From NCBI RefSeq assembly GCF_003289645.1, contig NZ_QLYX01000014.1, positions 158,142 to 222,141 of the forward strand: a DNA stretch of 64,000 bases, read 5' to 3'. The notes below the pieces were generated by a model, which ran no database searches, was not told the DNA's origin, and was given only the letters and a program-made list of their open reading frames with translations. This DNA comes from Actinomadura craniellae. Lineage in GTDB: Bacteria > Actinomycetota > Actinomycetes > Streptosporangiales > Streptosporangiaceae. Positions 25,947 to 35,400 of this stretch are shown piece by piece; the first letter of the stretch is position 1, and each line of letters begins with the position of its first letter. A program made the position numbers and the translations under genes.

Positions 25947-26015
25947 GGCGGGGGTGCGGGGGCGGCCGCACCCCCGCCGGAGCCGGTTCCCGGCGAGGGC
26001 GGGCTCGCCGGGAAC
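25947..26015 (-). terminator. Tandem hairpin terminators after the thiolase
   Basis: Two perfect stem-loops follow the thiolase stop: a 13-bp stem GGCGGGGGTGCGG (25947-25959 with 25966-25978) and a 12-bp stem GTTCCCGGCGAG (25986-25997 with 26004-26015), each with a six-base loop. They separate thiolase transcription from the HxlR gene. Confidence 0.75.
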
Positions 26016-26018
26016 TCC

Positions 26019-27182
26019 TCAGAGGCGCTCGATGATGGTGGCGTTGGCCAGACCACCCGCCTCGCACATGGTCTGCAGCCCGTACCGGGCGCCGCGGTCC
26101 TCCAGGTTGTGCAGCAGGGTGGTCATGAGGCGGGCCCCGCTGCCGCCCAGCGGGTGGCCGATGGAGATCGCGCCACCCCGCACGTTGACCCTGTCGAGAT
26201 CGGCGCCGGTCTCCCGCTGCCAGGCCAGCACCACCGAGGCGAACGCCTCGTTGACCTCGAACAGGTCGATGTCGCCGAGGCTCAGCCCGCCCTTGGCCAG
26301 CACCTTCTGGGTGGCGGGCACGACGGCGGTGAGCATCAGCAGCGGGTCGTCCCCGGCCACCGCGAACGCGTGGAACCTGGCCCGCGGGCGCAGTCCCAGC
26401 CGTGCGGCGGTGTCGATGCCCATGATCAGCAGCGCCGCGGCGCCGTCGTTGATCGGCGAGGAGTTGCCCGCCGTGACATGCCAGCCGATCTCGGGGAACC
26501 GCTCCGCCACCCGCGGGTCGTGGAAGGCCGGCCGGAGCCCCGCCAGGGCCTCGGCCGAGGTGCCGGCGCGCACGGTCTCGTCCCGCTGCCCGGCCCAGGC
26601 GACCTCCCGGTCGAACTCGCCGCGGTCCCAGGCGGTGGCGGCGCGCCGGTGCGACTCCAGGGCGAACGCGTCCTGTTCCTCCCGGTCGATCTTCCAGCGG
26701 GCCGCGATCAGCTCGGCGCTGATCCCCTGGCCGACCAGCCCCTCCGGGTAGCGCGCGGCCAGCAGCGACCCGAACGGGTCGCTGCCCGGCAGCACGCTCG
26801 ACCCCATCGGCACCCGCGACATCGACTCCACGCCGCAGGCGATCGCCACGTCGTAGGCCCCGCTGATCACGCCCTGCGCCGCGATGTGCACGGCCTGCTG
26901 GGACGAGCCGCACTGCCGGTCGACGGTCATGGCCGGGACGCTCTCGGGGAATCCCGCGGCCAGCACCGCGTTGCGGGTGATGTTGATCGCCTGCTCCCCC
27001 ACCTGGGTCACGCAGCCGCCGATGACGTCGTCCACCAGCGCGGGGTCGATCCCGGTCCGGTCCACCAGTGCGCGGAGCGTCCGGGCCAGCAGGTCCACGG
27101 GGTGCTCCTCGTGCAGCGCCCCCGTCGGCTTGCCCTTGCCGACCGGTGTGCGCACCGCTTCAACGATCACTGCTTCCCGCAT
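26019..27182 (-). CDS. Thiolase (acetyl-CoA C-acetyltransferase family), candidate polyyne resistance gene
   Basis: 387 residues with an optimal AAGGAGG before ATG 27182. Catalytic residues are visible: Cys91 in VDRQCGSSQQA, NEAFA, His343 in SIGHPLGGSG, and Cys373 in TMCEAGG (usually CxGGG). The enzyme would condense or cleave acyl-CoA. Polyynes are known to inhibit acetyl-CoA acetyltransferases, and in Massilia the cluster thiolase MasL protects the producer. A thiolase inside this cluster therefore suggests a resistant duplicate target. A fatty-acid degradation role is the alternative. Confidence 0.9.
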   Translation of the reverse strand: MREAVIVEAVRTPVGKGKPTGALHEEHPVDLLARTLRALVDRTGIDPALVDDVIGGCVTQVGEQAINITRNAVLAAGFPESVPAMTVDRQCGSSQQAVHIAAQGVISGAYDVAIACGVESMSRVPMGSSVLPGSDPFGSLLAARYPEGLVGQGISAELIAARWKIDREEQDAFALESHRRAATAWDRGEFDREVAWAGQRDETVRAGTSAEALAGLRPAFHDPRVAERFPEIGWHVTAGNSSPINDGAAALLIMGIDTAARLGLRPRARFHAFAVAGDDPLLMLTAVVPATQKVLAKGGLSLGDIDLFEVNEAFASVVLAWQRETGADLDRVNVRGGAISIGHPLGGSGARLMTTLLHNLEDRGARYGLQTMCEAGGLANATIIERL

Positions 27183-27222
27183 GGCGTCCTCCTTGAATGG
27201 GAACTTGATGGGAAAAGGCAAC

Positions 27223-28647
27223 TCACTGGTCGGACCGTTCGGGCTGCGGCGCCCGTCCGGCGCGGCCGACGAAGACACAGAGCGCGGCGGCGGCGACGGC
27301 GGCCGCGAGGGTGGCCAGCCAGCCGGCGTCAAAGGCGGACGCCAGCTCGTCCGAGCCGCCCATGGCGACGACGAGCAGCGCGACACCGAGCACCATGCCG
27401 ATCTGCCGGGCCATGGTGACCACGCCCGAGCCGGTCGAGAAGCTCTGCGGCGGCACCGCAGAGACGGCCGCGCCGATCAGCGTGGGGAGGGTCAGCCCCA
27501 CCCCGACGCCGGTGAGCAGCATGCCGGGCAGCATCCCCGTGACGTAGCCGCCGCCGGGCTCCATCAGCGCGTACCACCAGGCGATGCCGGCGGCGAACGT
27601 CAGGCTGCCGACAAAGGCGATCGGCCCCGCGCCCCACCGCCGGATGTAGGAGCCGGAGGTCATGGCCAGCGCGGGCACCATGAGCGGGCCGGGCGCGATC
27701 GCCAGCCCGGTCTGCAGCGGGGACCAGTCCCAGACCTGCTGGCACCAGAGCGCGACCGACAGCAGCATCCCGGCGAACGCCACCGAGAACAGGATGTTGG
27801 CGAGCGTCGCCGGGGCGAAGGCCGGCAGCCGCAGCATCGACAGCGGCAGCACCGGAGCCTCGTGCCGCGCCGACCGCAGGACGAACCCGGCCAGCAGCAC
27901 CAGGGCGACCGCCAGCGAGCCCAGCGTCCCGGCCGACAGCCAACCCCAGTCCTCGCTGCGGACCAGCCCGAGGGCCAGCGCGGCGATCGCGACGGTGAGC
28001 ATGGCCGCGCCGAACAGGTCCGGCCGGGGCAGGTCCCGGGCCGGCACCCGGGGCAGCACCCGCCAGCCGACCACCAGCGCGGCGATCCCGATCGGCACGT
28101 TGACCAGGAAGGCCCAGTGCCAGTCGATCCCGGTGAGCAGCCCGCCGAACACCGGGCCGAGCGCGACGGCCAGGCCGCTGATCGCCGTCCAGGCGCGCAC
28201 CATGGACATCCGGCGCTCGGGCGGGGACGCGGCCAGCAGCAGGCCCAACGACGAGGGGAGCAGCAGGGCCGCGCCGAACGCCTGCACGACCCGGGCCGCG
28301 ACCAGCGACCAGACGTCCGGTGCGAGCGCGCACGCCGCGGAGGCCGCCGTGAAGACCACGATGCCGGACAGGTACACGCCGCGCGCGCCGACCCGGTCGG
28401 CGAAGTTGCCCGCGGGCACCAGCAGCGCGGCGAACACCACCGCGTAGGCGTTGAGCACCCATGACAGCGACGCGAGCGAGGCGTCGGGGAAGTACCGGCC
28501 GATCTCGGGCAGGGCCACGTTGACGATGAAGACGTCGAGGTTGGACATCGACACCCCGGCGGCGACGACAGCGAAGACGACGCCGAGCCGTGGCCGGGCC
28601 GCGGTGGACCCGGTCTCGGCGGTGGCCTGGGCCTGGGGACTGCTCAC
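27223..28647 (-). CDS. MFS exporter (DHA2/EmrB-QacA type) of the polyyne cluster
   Basis: 474 residues, about 14 membrane helices. Motif A appears as GNFADRVGARGVYL and motif C as AISGLAVALGPVFGGLLTG. GTG start with GGAGGG. It directly follows the thiolase on the map (40 bp, same strand, so transcribed before it), and its promoter carries the regulon operator. It is the likely exporter of the finished product, and thiolase plus exporter would form a self-protection operon. Confidence 0.87.
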   Translation of the reverse strand: MSSPQAQATAETGSTAARPRLGVVFAVVAAGVSMSNLDVFIVNVALPEIGRYFPDASLASLSWVLNAYAVVFAALLVPAGNFADRVGARGVYLSGIVVFTAASAACALAPDVWSLVAARVVQAFGAALLLPSSLGLLLAASPPERRMSMVRAWTAISGLAVALGPVFGGLLTGIDWHWAFLVNVPIGIAALVVGWRVLPRVPARDLPRPDLFGAAMLTVAIAALALGLVRSEDWGWLSAGTLGSLAVALVLLAGFVLRSARHEAPVLPLSMLRLPAFAPATLANILFSVAFAGMLLSVALWCQQVWDWSPLQTGLAIAPGPLMVPALAMTSGSYIRRWGAGPIAFVGSLTFAAGIAWWYALMEPGGGYVTGMLPGMLLTGVGVGLTLPTLIGAAVSAVPPQSFSTGSGVVTMARQIGMVLGVALLVVAMGGSDELASAFDAGWLATLAAAVAAAALCVFVGRAGRAPQPERSDQ

Positions 28648-28657
28648 GCTTCCCTCC

Positions 28658-28677
28658 AGTAAGTTGGACTATCCAAC
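28658..28677 (-). promoter_or_regulatory. Operator of the exporter/thiolase operon (regulon site 4)
   Basis: AGTAAGTTG-N5-TCCAAC, containing the perfect palindrome GTTGGA-CTA-TCCAAC (28663-28677). The only difference from the P450 palindrome is the three-base centre. It lies 11 bp upstream of the GTG of the exporter, where a bound repressor would block transcription. Confidence 0.75.
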
Positions 28678-28860
28678 TGACATGTTGCGGCGACCCTAGC
28701 AATCCCGAATCCGGTTCGACAACCACCTGTCCGGCGCCGAACAGGCACCAGCCGGGACGAAGCGGGCACCGAACTCCCTGATCAACCACGCCGCGGGGTG
28801 ATTTCCCCCGGGCGGCCGGGGAGGAGTGATGTGCCTAACGTCGCAGGAGGTGATCGTCTC

Positions 28861-29562
28861 GTGGTCGGCCGTCGATGGTTCTTGCCCGCCCTCGCCGGGG
28901 CGGCGGGCTGGGCGCTGCTGGTGCGCCCCCGCCTGCTGCGCTGGGGCGCGACCCGCGCGGAGGCGGCGCGCCGCTACCCCGGGGACGACCTGCTGGGTCC
29001 GCCCGACGGCCGGTCGACCATGGCCGCGACCCTGCCCGCGCCGCCCGAGGCGGTGTGGCCCTGGCTGGTGCAACTGGGCTGCGGGCGGGCCGGATGGTAC
29101 AGCTGGGACCGGCTCGACAACGGAGGGCGGCCCAGCGCCGAGCGGATCGTCCCCGAATGGCAGGACCTGGCGGTGGGCGACCGGCTGGACTCGGTGCCCA
29201 GCGGCGCCACCTGGTTCACCGTCGCGCTGCTGGATCCCTCCCGGACCCTGGTGCTGCGGACCGACCTGGAGCTGCCGTCCGGCCGGGTCTTCGATCCGCG
29301 CGGCCCGTGGCCGCACGACTACACCGCCGACGTGTGGGGCTTCCACCTGCACCCGCTGCCGGACGGGCGGACCCGGCTCGTCGTCCGCACCTTGGGCCGG
29401 GGCCGCCCCCGGTGGGCCGCGCGGGTGTCGAACATCCTGATCGGCGAGCCCGCCCACCTCGTCATGCAACTCCGCCAGTTCCAGAACCTGCGCCGGCGGC
29501 TGGAACGCCCCGCCGGGCGTGCCAGGGAAATCGCCGAGCCGGCCGCGGCGCAGGGCGCCTGA
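28861..29562 (+). CDS. SRPBCC-superfamily protein with N-terminal membrane anchor
   Basis: 233 residues. GTG at 28861 follows AGGAGGTGATC (28845-28855), an unusually long match to the 16S rRNA 3' end. A hydrophobic N-terminal stretch (WFLPALAGAAGWALLV) precedes an SRPBCC-like domain (MAATLPAPPEAVWPWLVQLGCGRAGWYSWDRLDN..). Such proteins bind hydrophobic ligands in a helix-grip cavity; the ligand is unknown. It lies divergent from the exporter, in the direction away from the cluster, and probably is not part of it. Confidence 0.75.
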   Translation: MVGRRWFLPALAGAAGWALLVRPRLLRWGATRAEAARRYPGDDLLGPPDGRSTMAATLPAPPEAVWPWLVQLGCGRAGWYSWDRLDNGGRPSAERIVPEWQDLAVGDRLDSVPSGATWFTVALLDPSRTLVLRTDLELPSGRVFDPRGPWPHDYTADVWGFHLHPLPDGRTRLVVRTLGRGRPRWAARVSNILIGEPAHLVMQLRQFQNLRRRLERPAGRAREIAEPAAAQGA

Positions 29563-29580
29563 CCGGCCGTGGAGGCGAGC

Positions 29581-30474
29581 ATGACCGATGACCGTCCGAT
29601 CGTGGTGGGCACCGACGGCTCCGAGACGTCCCGCCGGGCCGTGGAGTGGGCCGCCGACGACGCCGCGCTGCGGAACCGCCCCCTGGTGATCGTGTACGCC
29701 GTGGAGCAGTGGACCTACGGCGCCGCGGGACTCGCCCTGCCCGAGACCGCGGAGGCGCTGGAGCGCGAGGGGCGCCGGATCCTGGCCAACGCCCGGGACC
29801 TGGCCACGGCCCGGCGGCCCGGCGTGCCGGTGACCACCGAGCTGGTGTTCGAGGCGCCCGTGGCGGCGCTGCGCGCGTACTCGGAGCGGGCGTTCGAGAT
29901 CGTGCTGGGCCACCGCGGCCTGGGCGGGTTCACCAGCCTGCTGCTGGGCTCGGTCGGGCTGGGCGTCGCCGGGCACTGCGGCGGCCCCGTGGTGATCGTC
30001 CGCGACGAGCAGCCGCCGCCCCAGGGCCGGATCGTGGCCGGCGTCGACCTGTCCGACGACTCCGCCGCCGCCCTGGCCTACGCCTTCGAGACCGCCGCCG
30101 GCCGGGGCGCGGCGCTGCGGGTCGTGTACGCGTGGCGGCTGCCGCCCACGCTGCTGCAGTCCGGGTACACGATCGACGTCGAGGACGTCGAAGCGACCGT
30201 GCGCCGCGAACTCGGCAAGGTCTGCGTGCCCTGGCGCGAGCGCCACCCCGGGGTCGAAGTCGTCGAGGAGATCGCCCACGACCACCCGGTCCGGGTGCTG
30301 ACCGAGGCGTCTTCGCAGGCCGACCTGGTCGTGGTGGGCGCCCGCCGGCGCACCGGCCTGCACGCCGTGCGGCTCGGCTCGGTCAGCCACGGGCTCGTCC
30401 ACCACGCCCACTGCCCGGTCGCCGTCGTCCGCCCGGTGGCCGGCGGAATTCCCGGGGAGAGCCGGACCGGCTGA
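29581..30474 (+). CDS. Universal stress protein, tandem UspA domains
   Basis: 297 residues; GGAGG five bases before the ATG. Domain 1 (about residues 7-140) starts RPIVVGTDGSETSRRAVEWA and ends with the ATP-binding loop GHRGLGGFTSLLLGSVG; domain 2 starts GRIVAGVDLSDDSAAALAYA and ends VVGARRRTGLHAVRLGSVSHGL. Both have the G-x2-G-x9-G(S) nucleotide motif, the first lightly altered. Usually induced in stasis or hypoxia. Confidence 0.92.
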   Translation: MTDDRPIVVGTDGSETSRRAVEWAADDAALRNRPLVIVYAVEQWTYGAAGLALPETAEALEREGRRILANARDLATARRPGVPVTTELVFEAPVAALRAYSERAFEIVLGHRGLGGFTSLLLGSVGLGVAGHCGGPVVIVRDEQPPPQGRIVAGVDLSDDSAAALAYAFETAAGRGAALRVVYAWRLPPTLLQSGYTIDVEDVEATVRRELGKVCVPWRERHPGVEVVEEIAHDHPVRVLTEASSQADLVVVGARRRTGLHAVRLGSVSHGLVHHAHCPVAVVRPVAGGIPGESRTG

Positions 30475-30498
30475 CCGGTTCGCCGCTATTGTCGGCCC

Positions 30499-31647
30499 GT
30501 GCGTCGCTCAGTGCCGATGATCGCGGTCGTGGGGTGCCTCGTGCTGGCCGGCTGTGCCGAGGACAAGCCGCGGCCGCCCCGCCCGGCGGCGCAGCCCCCA
30601 CCGCCCACCACCCCCGCACCGGCGACACCCACGCCGACGAAGACCGCCAAGCCCAAGCCCAAGCCGCGCCCGTTCCGGGCCGGCAACCCCGCCGGCCGCG
30701 CCCCCGTGCCAGCGGAGGCACGAGCGGTCAACACCTCGCGCCCCACCCGGGTCATCGGCCGCGGCAACCCGCGCGGCTGCACCTCCGCGGCGGTCGTGGC
30801 GGCCGTCGCCAAGGGCGGGATCATCACGTTCGACTGCGGCCCCCGCCCGGTCACCATCAAGATGACCGCCACCGCGAAGGTCCGCAACGCCAGCCCCCGG
30901 ATCGTCCTGGACGGCGGCGGGCTGGTGACCCTCAGCGGCGGCGGCGCCCGCCGGATCCTCTACATGAACACCTGCGACCAGGCCCAGGGCTGGACGACGT
31001 CCCACTGCGACGACCAGCCCACCCCGCGGCTCACGGTGCAGAACCTCACCTTCACCGACGGGAACGCCACCGGCCAGCGCGCCGAGGGCGGCGGCGGGGG
31101 CGCCGTCTTCGTCCGCGGCGGCCGGTTCAACGTGGTCAACTCGCGGTTCGTGCGCAACCGGTGCGACCCCACCGGCCCCGACCTGGGCGGCGCCGCCATC
31201 CGCGTCCTGGACCAGTCGCGGGACCTGCCCGTCCACATCGTCAGCAGCACCTTCCAGGACGGCGTCTGCTCCAACGGCGGCGCGCTGAGCAGCATCGGCG
31301 TCTCCTGGGCGGTGCTCAACAGCGTCCTGACCGGCAACCGGGCGATCGGGCGCGGCGCCAACCCCGCCCGCGGCGGCACCCCCGGCGGCGGCAGCGGCGG
31401 TGCCATCTACGCCGACGGCAACCGCTTCACCATCAGGATCGCGGGCTCGATCATCGAGCGGAACCGGGCCAACGAGGGCGGCGGCGCCCTCTTCTTCGTC
31501 AGCAACGACCGCACCGGCACCCTGGCCATCGACCGGTCCCGCCTGCGCGGCAACCCCAGCGCCGGCTTCGAGACCGCGGGGCTGCCCGGCATCTTCTACC
31601 TCGGCGCGGGCCGCCCCGCGCTCACCGGCGCGACCCTCCGCCGCTGA
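30499..31647 (+). CDS. Lipoprotein with right-handed parallel beta-helix
   Basis: 382 residues from GTG. The signal peptide ends in a lipobox LAGC (VVGCLVLAGCAED), followed by a Pro/Lys-rich spacer (PPPTTPAPATPTPTKTAKPK) that would span the wall. Then repeated strands rich in Gly/Asn (LTFTDGN, FNVVNSRFVRNRC, VLNSVLTGNRAIG, FTIRIAGSIIERNRANEGGGA) make up a pectate-lyase-like beta-helix. No catalytic motif was recognised. Probably a surface-anchored polysaccharide-binding or -cleaving protein. Confidence 0.75.
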   Translation: MRRSVPMIAVVGCLVLAGCAEDKPRPPRPAAQPPPPTTPAPATPTPTKTAKPKPKPRPFRAGNPAGRAPVPAEARAVNTSRPTRVIGRGNPRGCTSAAVVAAVAKGGIITFDCGPRPVTIKMTATAKVRNASPRIVLDGGGLVTLSGGGARRILYMNTCDQAQGWTTSHCDDQPTPRLTVQNLTFTDGNATGQRAEGGGGGAVFVRGGRFNVVNSRFVRNRCDPTGPDLGGAAIRVLDQSRDLPVHIVSSTFQDGVCSNGGALSSIGVSWAVLNSVLTGNRAIGRGANPARGGTPGGGSGGAIYADGNRFTIRIAGSIIERNRANEGGGALFFVSNDRTGTLAIDRSRLRGNPSAGFETAGLPGIFYLGAGRPALTGATLRR

Positions 31648-31747
31648 CGGCCGCCCGGCGGTCTCCGGCACGGCCGGATTGACGGTGCCCGCCCGTACCT
31701 TGTTCGCCACACGGGGACTCCACTCCCCTCGACCCTGAAAGGGACCC

Positions 31748-32269
31748 ATGACCCGGCCCGCACGCCTCGACGCCATCGCCGAACTACTGGCTCCCGGGCA
31801 GGAGCGCGTGGCGTCCGAGGCGTCCTTCGCCCTCGATGATCCCGCCGGCTACGTCCGCGAACGCGCCACCCGCCTCGCGCTCCGCGCCATCGACGAGCCG
31901 CAGGACGACCTCGCCTGGATCGCTCTGATCGACGAACTCACCGAGCACGGCCTGCTCGCCGAGATCGACTGGCGCGAGTACCCCGGGGACATCCGCGACC
32001 AGCTCACCGAGCTGCACTGCCATCCCGCGGGGGCCTCGTGGGACTGGTACGACGCGCTCGGCGACGAACACGGCCTGGACACCTACGCGTTCCTCACCCT
32101 GGCGGGCGAGCGCCTCCTGGAATCCGGGACGGCCCTCGTCGTCCTCGACATCATGTCCGACTGTTACCCCTTGACCTTCGTCGCGGCGGCCCGCGCCGAG
32201 GAACTCGTCGCGCTGGCCGACACCGCCGGGTACCGCGTCGAAATCCTCGGCCGCCCGGATCCGGACTGA
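31748..32269 (+). CDS. DUF6630-like cytosolic protein
   Basis: 173 residues starting MTRPARLDAIAELLAPGQE. The segment LIDELTEHGLLAEIDWREYPGDI followed by FLTLAGERLLESGTALVVLDIMSDCYPLTFV resembles the DUF6630 group of actinobacterial proteins. No membrane segment, no catalytic motif. AAAGGGACCC precedes ATG. Function unknown. Confidence 0.6.
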   Translation: MTRPARLDAIAELLAPGQERVASEASFALDDPAGYVRERATRLALRAIDEPQDDLAWIALIDELTEHGLLAEIDWREYPGDIRDQLTELHCHPAGASWDWYDALGDEHGLDTYAFLTLAGERLLESGTALVVLDIMSDCYPLTFVAAARAEELVALADTAGYRVEILGRPDPD

Positions 32270-32460
32270 AACGCGCCCGCGGCGACACGTCCACCGCGCC
32301 AAGCCGGCACCCGGCCTCTCGCGAGATCTTGATTCACCTGCCGGAATACATATATCTCCAACCAGGCGAAGCGGCCCCGTCTACTTTCTCACAAAAATCT
32401 ACCGGTCGGATGATATGACTCCTATGGGGATTGACTTCAGCCGAACAGCCGGAGGTAGGG

Positions 32461-35400
32461 ATGGCGGGGGTAGTTTCGGCAGCCGGTGCGATAGCCGATT
32501 ATCTGGCGCTCAGGGCCCGCCTGGCCCACGGTGACGTGGACGCCGAATCCCTTCAGGATTTCGGCGCCGACTTCGCAATTCTGTCCGATTTCGTACACGC
32601 GGAGTTGAGCGATGACGACACGCTGACATCGCTGGAAGAGCAGGCGCAGGCCGGCGCCGTACGCGAGCAGACCATACGGCGGGTCGCGGACGCCATCGTC
32701 GAAGCCGCCCAACGGAATCCGGAACTCGCCCGGAAACTGAACTCCCTGCCGGAAAGGCCCGGCAGCACGACCGATGCGGTGGGCTCCGACATCCGAATGG
32801 ACGCCCAGGCTTCGGAGCACGGCCGCACCTACCAGGCCGCCCGCGACCAGACGATCCATGACTACGGGGGCGTGACCTACAACTACGGGGACGCGTCCGG
32901 TCAGGCCGCTTTCCGGGTCAGGCCGCTTTCGGCCCGCGACCTGAACCCGGAATTCATCGGCCGCCAGGCCGAAACCGATCATCTGTTGCACATGCTCGAC
33001 CCGGACTCCGCCGTGACTGGACCGGTGCAGTTGTCGGCCCGGCGGCCGGGCACCGGCATGACCGCGCTGGCCGTCCAGGTGGCGGCCACGGCGGCCCGGC
33101 GCGGCTGGTACCGCGTGGTGTACGTCGGCCTGCCCGCACCGCACGGGAACACCGACCGGGTACGGGCGGAAAGGCTGCTCCCGGTGCTGCTGGACGCGCT
33201 CGGCCGCCCTCCGGCGAGCGGTTCGCCGCACGATCTCCAGATCAGGTACCGGACGGAACTGGCCGAGCTGGCCGAGCAGGGCGAGCGGGTACTGCTCGTG
33301 GTGGACGACGTCACCGAGGCCGATGCCGACCTGCTGGAGACGCTGGCCGCCGGAAGCCCGCACCGCCTGCTCGTGACGGCGTGTCCCGCCGTGGAACGGG
33401 TACGGGGCGCGTCGACCGTTCCCGTCGGGGGGCTGCCGGAGCACGAGGCCGTGGAGTTCCTGGACCGGGCGCTGGTCCGCGGGAGCACGAACACCGCTCC
33501 CCGGCCGCATCTGCAGCGGCTGGCGTGGCTGTGCGACGGGCTGCCCGAGGCGCTGCGGCGGGCGGTCGAGTACCTCACCTCTCCCGGCCGTTCCCCGGCG
33601 TCCGTCTGCGACCTGGTCCAGGAGCTGGCCGACGAGTACGACGCCCGCGCCGAGCCCGGCAGCGGCCCGACGGCGGACCGCGACCCCTCGGTGCACGCGA
33701 TCATCCGGCTCGCCGGGCACGGCTGGGGGCTCTCCCCGGCCGTGCCGGGCACCGCGGCGGGCAAGCACCTGGTGGGGCGGCGCGCCCTGCTCGGCTGGAC
33801 CAGAGCCGACCACGAGGCTGGGCGGGCGGCGCTGTGGGACATCGTCGCCAGGCCCGGAACCGGCAAGAGCTCGTTGCTCCAGGTCATGGGCGAGACGTTC
33901 GCCGGCCCCGGTACGAGCGTCGTGTTCATCTCCGCCGAATGGGGCGCGCTGGCCTACGACCGCCGCCGCTCCTCGTCGGACGACCCGCTGGTGGTCGAGC
34001 TGGCCAGGGCCGAGTTCTGTTACGAGACCGTCCAGCGCGCCGCCGACGACCTGGCCGACGCGGAGCCGCAGCAGGCCGCGCTGGTCAACCAGATACGCGT
34101 CACCCGGCTCGAAGTCGAGAGCCTGCTGGACGAGCCCCCGCCGCACCGCCCGGACCTGGACGTCAAGGACGCCCTGCTGCCGCACGCGCCGGCGGTCGCG
34201 GCCCCGCCCGTCCTGGACGAGCGGGTGAGCCACTGGTACGCCGACCGGGTCCGCGAGAAGCTGCAGGGCTTCGGCACCCAGATCGCCACCCTCCTGGCGG
34301 AGCTGACGGCCGCGGACGATCGACGGCTCGTCGTCCTCGCCGACAACCTGCACCGGGTGACGGACCCCGCCTGCCGCACCTGGCTGCTGGACATCCTGAC
34401 CCGCCAGGTGCACTGCCTCGCCGTCATCAGCCGGCGCCCCGGCACCGCGCCGGCGTGGCCCGGGGCGATCACCTACCGGCCGCGGAACCTCACCACCCCG
34501 GAGATCAGCGAATACTTCCGGCTGTACCTGGGCGAAGGCGTCATGAACGACGAGCTGTGCGGCCGGATCTCCCGGCACACCGAGGGCAGCCCCCAGGCCG
34601 TCGCCCTGATCTGCTCGGCCCTGCTCGGCCGGGGAGAGCGGACGCTGACCGACGTCCTCGGCGACCTGCGGGCGACGGCGGTGGGCGCGCCGCTCATCCA
34701 GCGGATCTGCCTGGTCGCGCGGCAGATGGTGACCCACAGGTGCGAGCTCGTCCTGGGCCGGACCGAGGCGGAGCTGCCGCTCTTCGACTACCTGGCCGTG
34801 ATGAACAACATCGACGCGCCACTGCTCGCCACGGTCCTCGGCAAGTACGGGTTCGGCGAGGCGCAGGCGGGCGAGCTGCTGGGCTGGCTCGAAGAGCAGC
34901 ACAGCTTCATCGGCGGGTACGACGACGACGAGGAGGAGGGCCTCCGGCTGCACGAGGCCGTCCGGGAGCAGCGCCGCGGCGAGCTCGCCCCCGCGCGGCT
35001 CCGCGAACTGCACCTGCATCTGGAGGCCATCTACCACGCCAGGGTCGAGGACTTCTCGCCGGACTTCGACGAGTGGGAGGAGAGCACCGCCTACTGCGCG
35101 TGGTCCCGGTTCGAGCTCCCCGAGTACCGGCGGCTGCTGCGCGAATGGGTCTACCACGCCGTCCGGGGACAGGGCGCCTCCCTGGACCGGCGGACGGCGC
35201 TCGGCATCACCAAGGTCTTCCTGGAGGCGTTCTGGTGGTGGGGATGCTACGTCCGCTTCGAACTGTGCGACGAGCTGCTCCGGGTCTTCGACGAGGTCGT
35301 CGGCGACCGGACCGGGGCGGACGAGGAGCGGCTGGCCGTCCTCGTCCGCTTCTACCTCAACTACCCGCGGGGCTGGCAGCAGGACCAGGCGGACCCCGAA

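Noticed and set aside
27219..27229. CAACTCACTGG at the end of the exporter gene as a fifth regulon site
   Set aside because: Only one half-site matches, it lies within the exporter stop region and is wrongly placed for the thiolase, which probably shares the exporter promoter.
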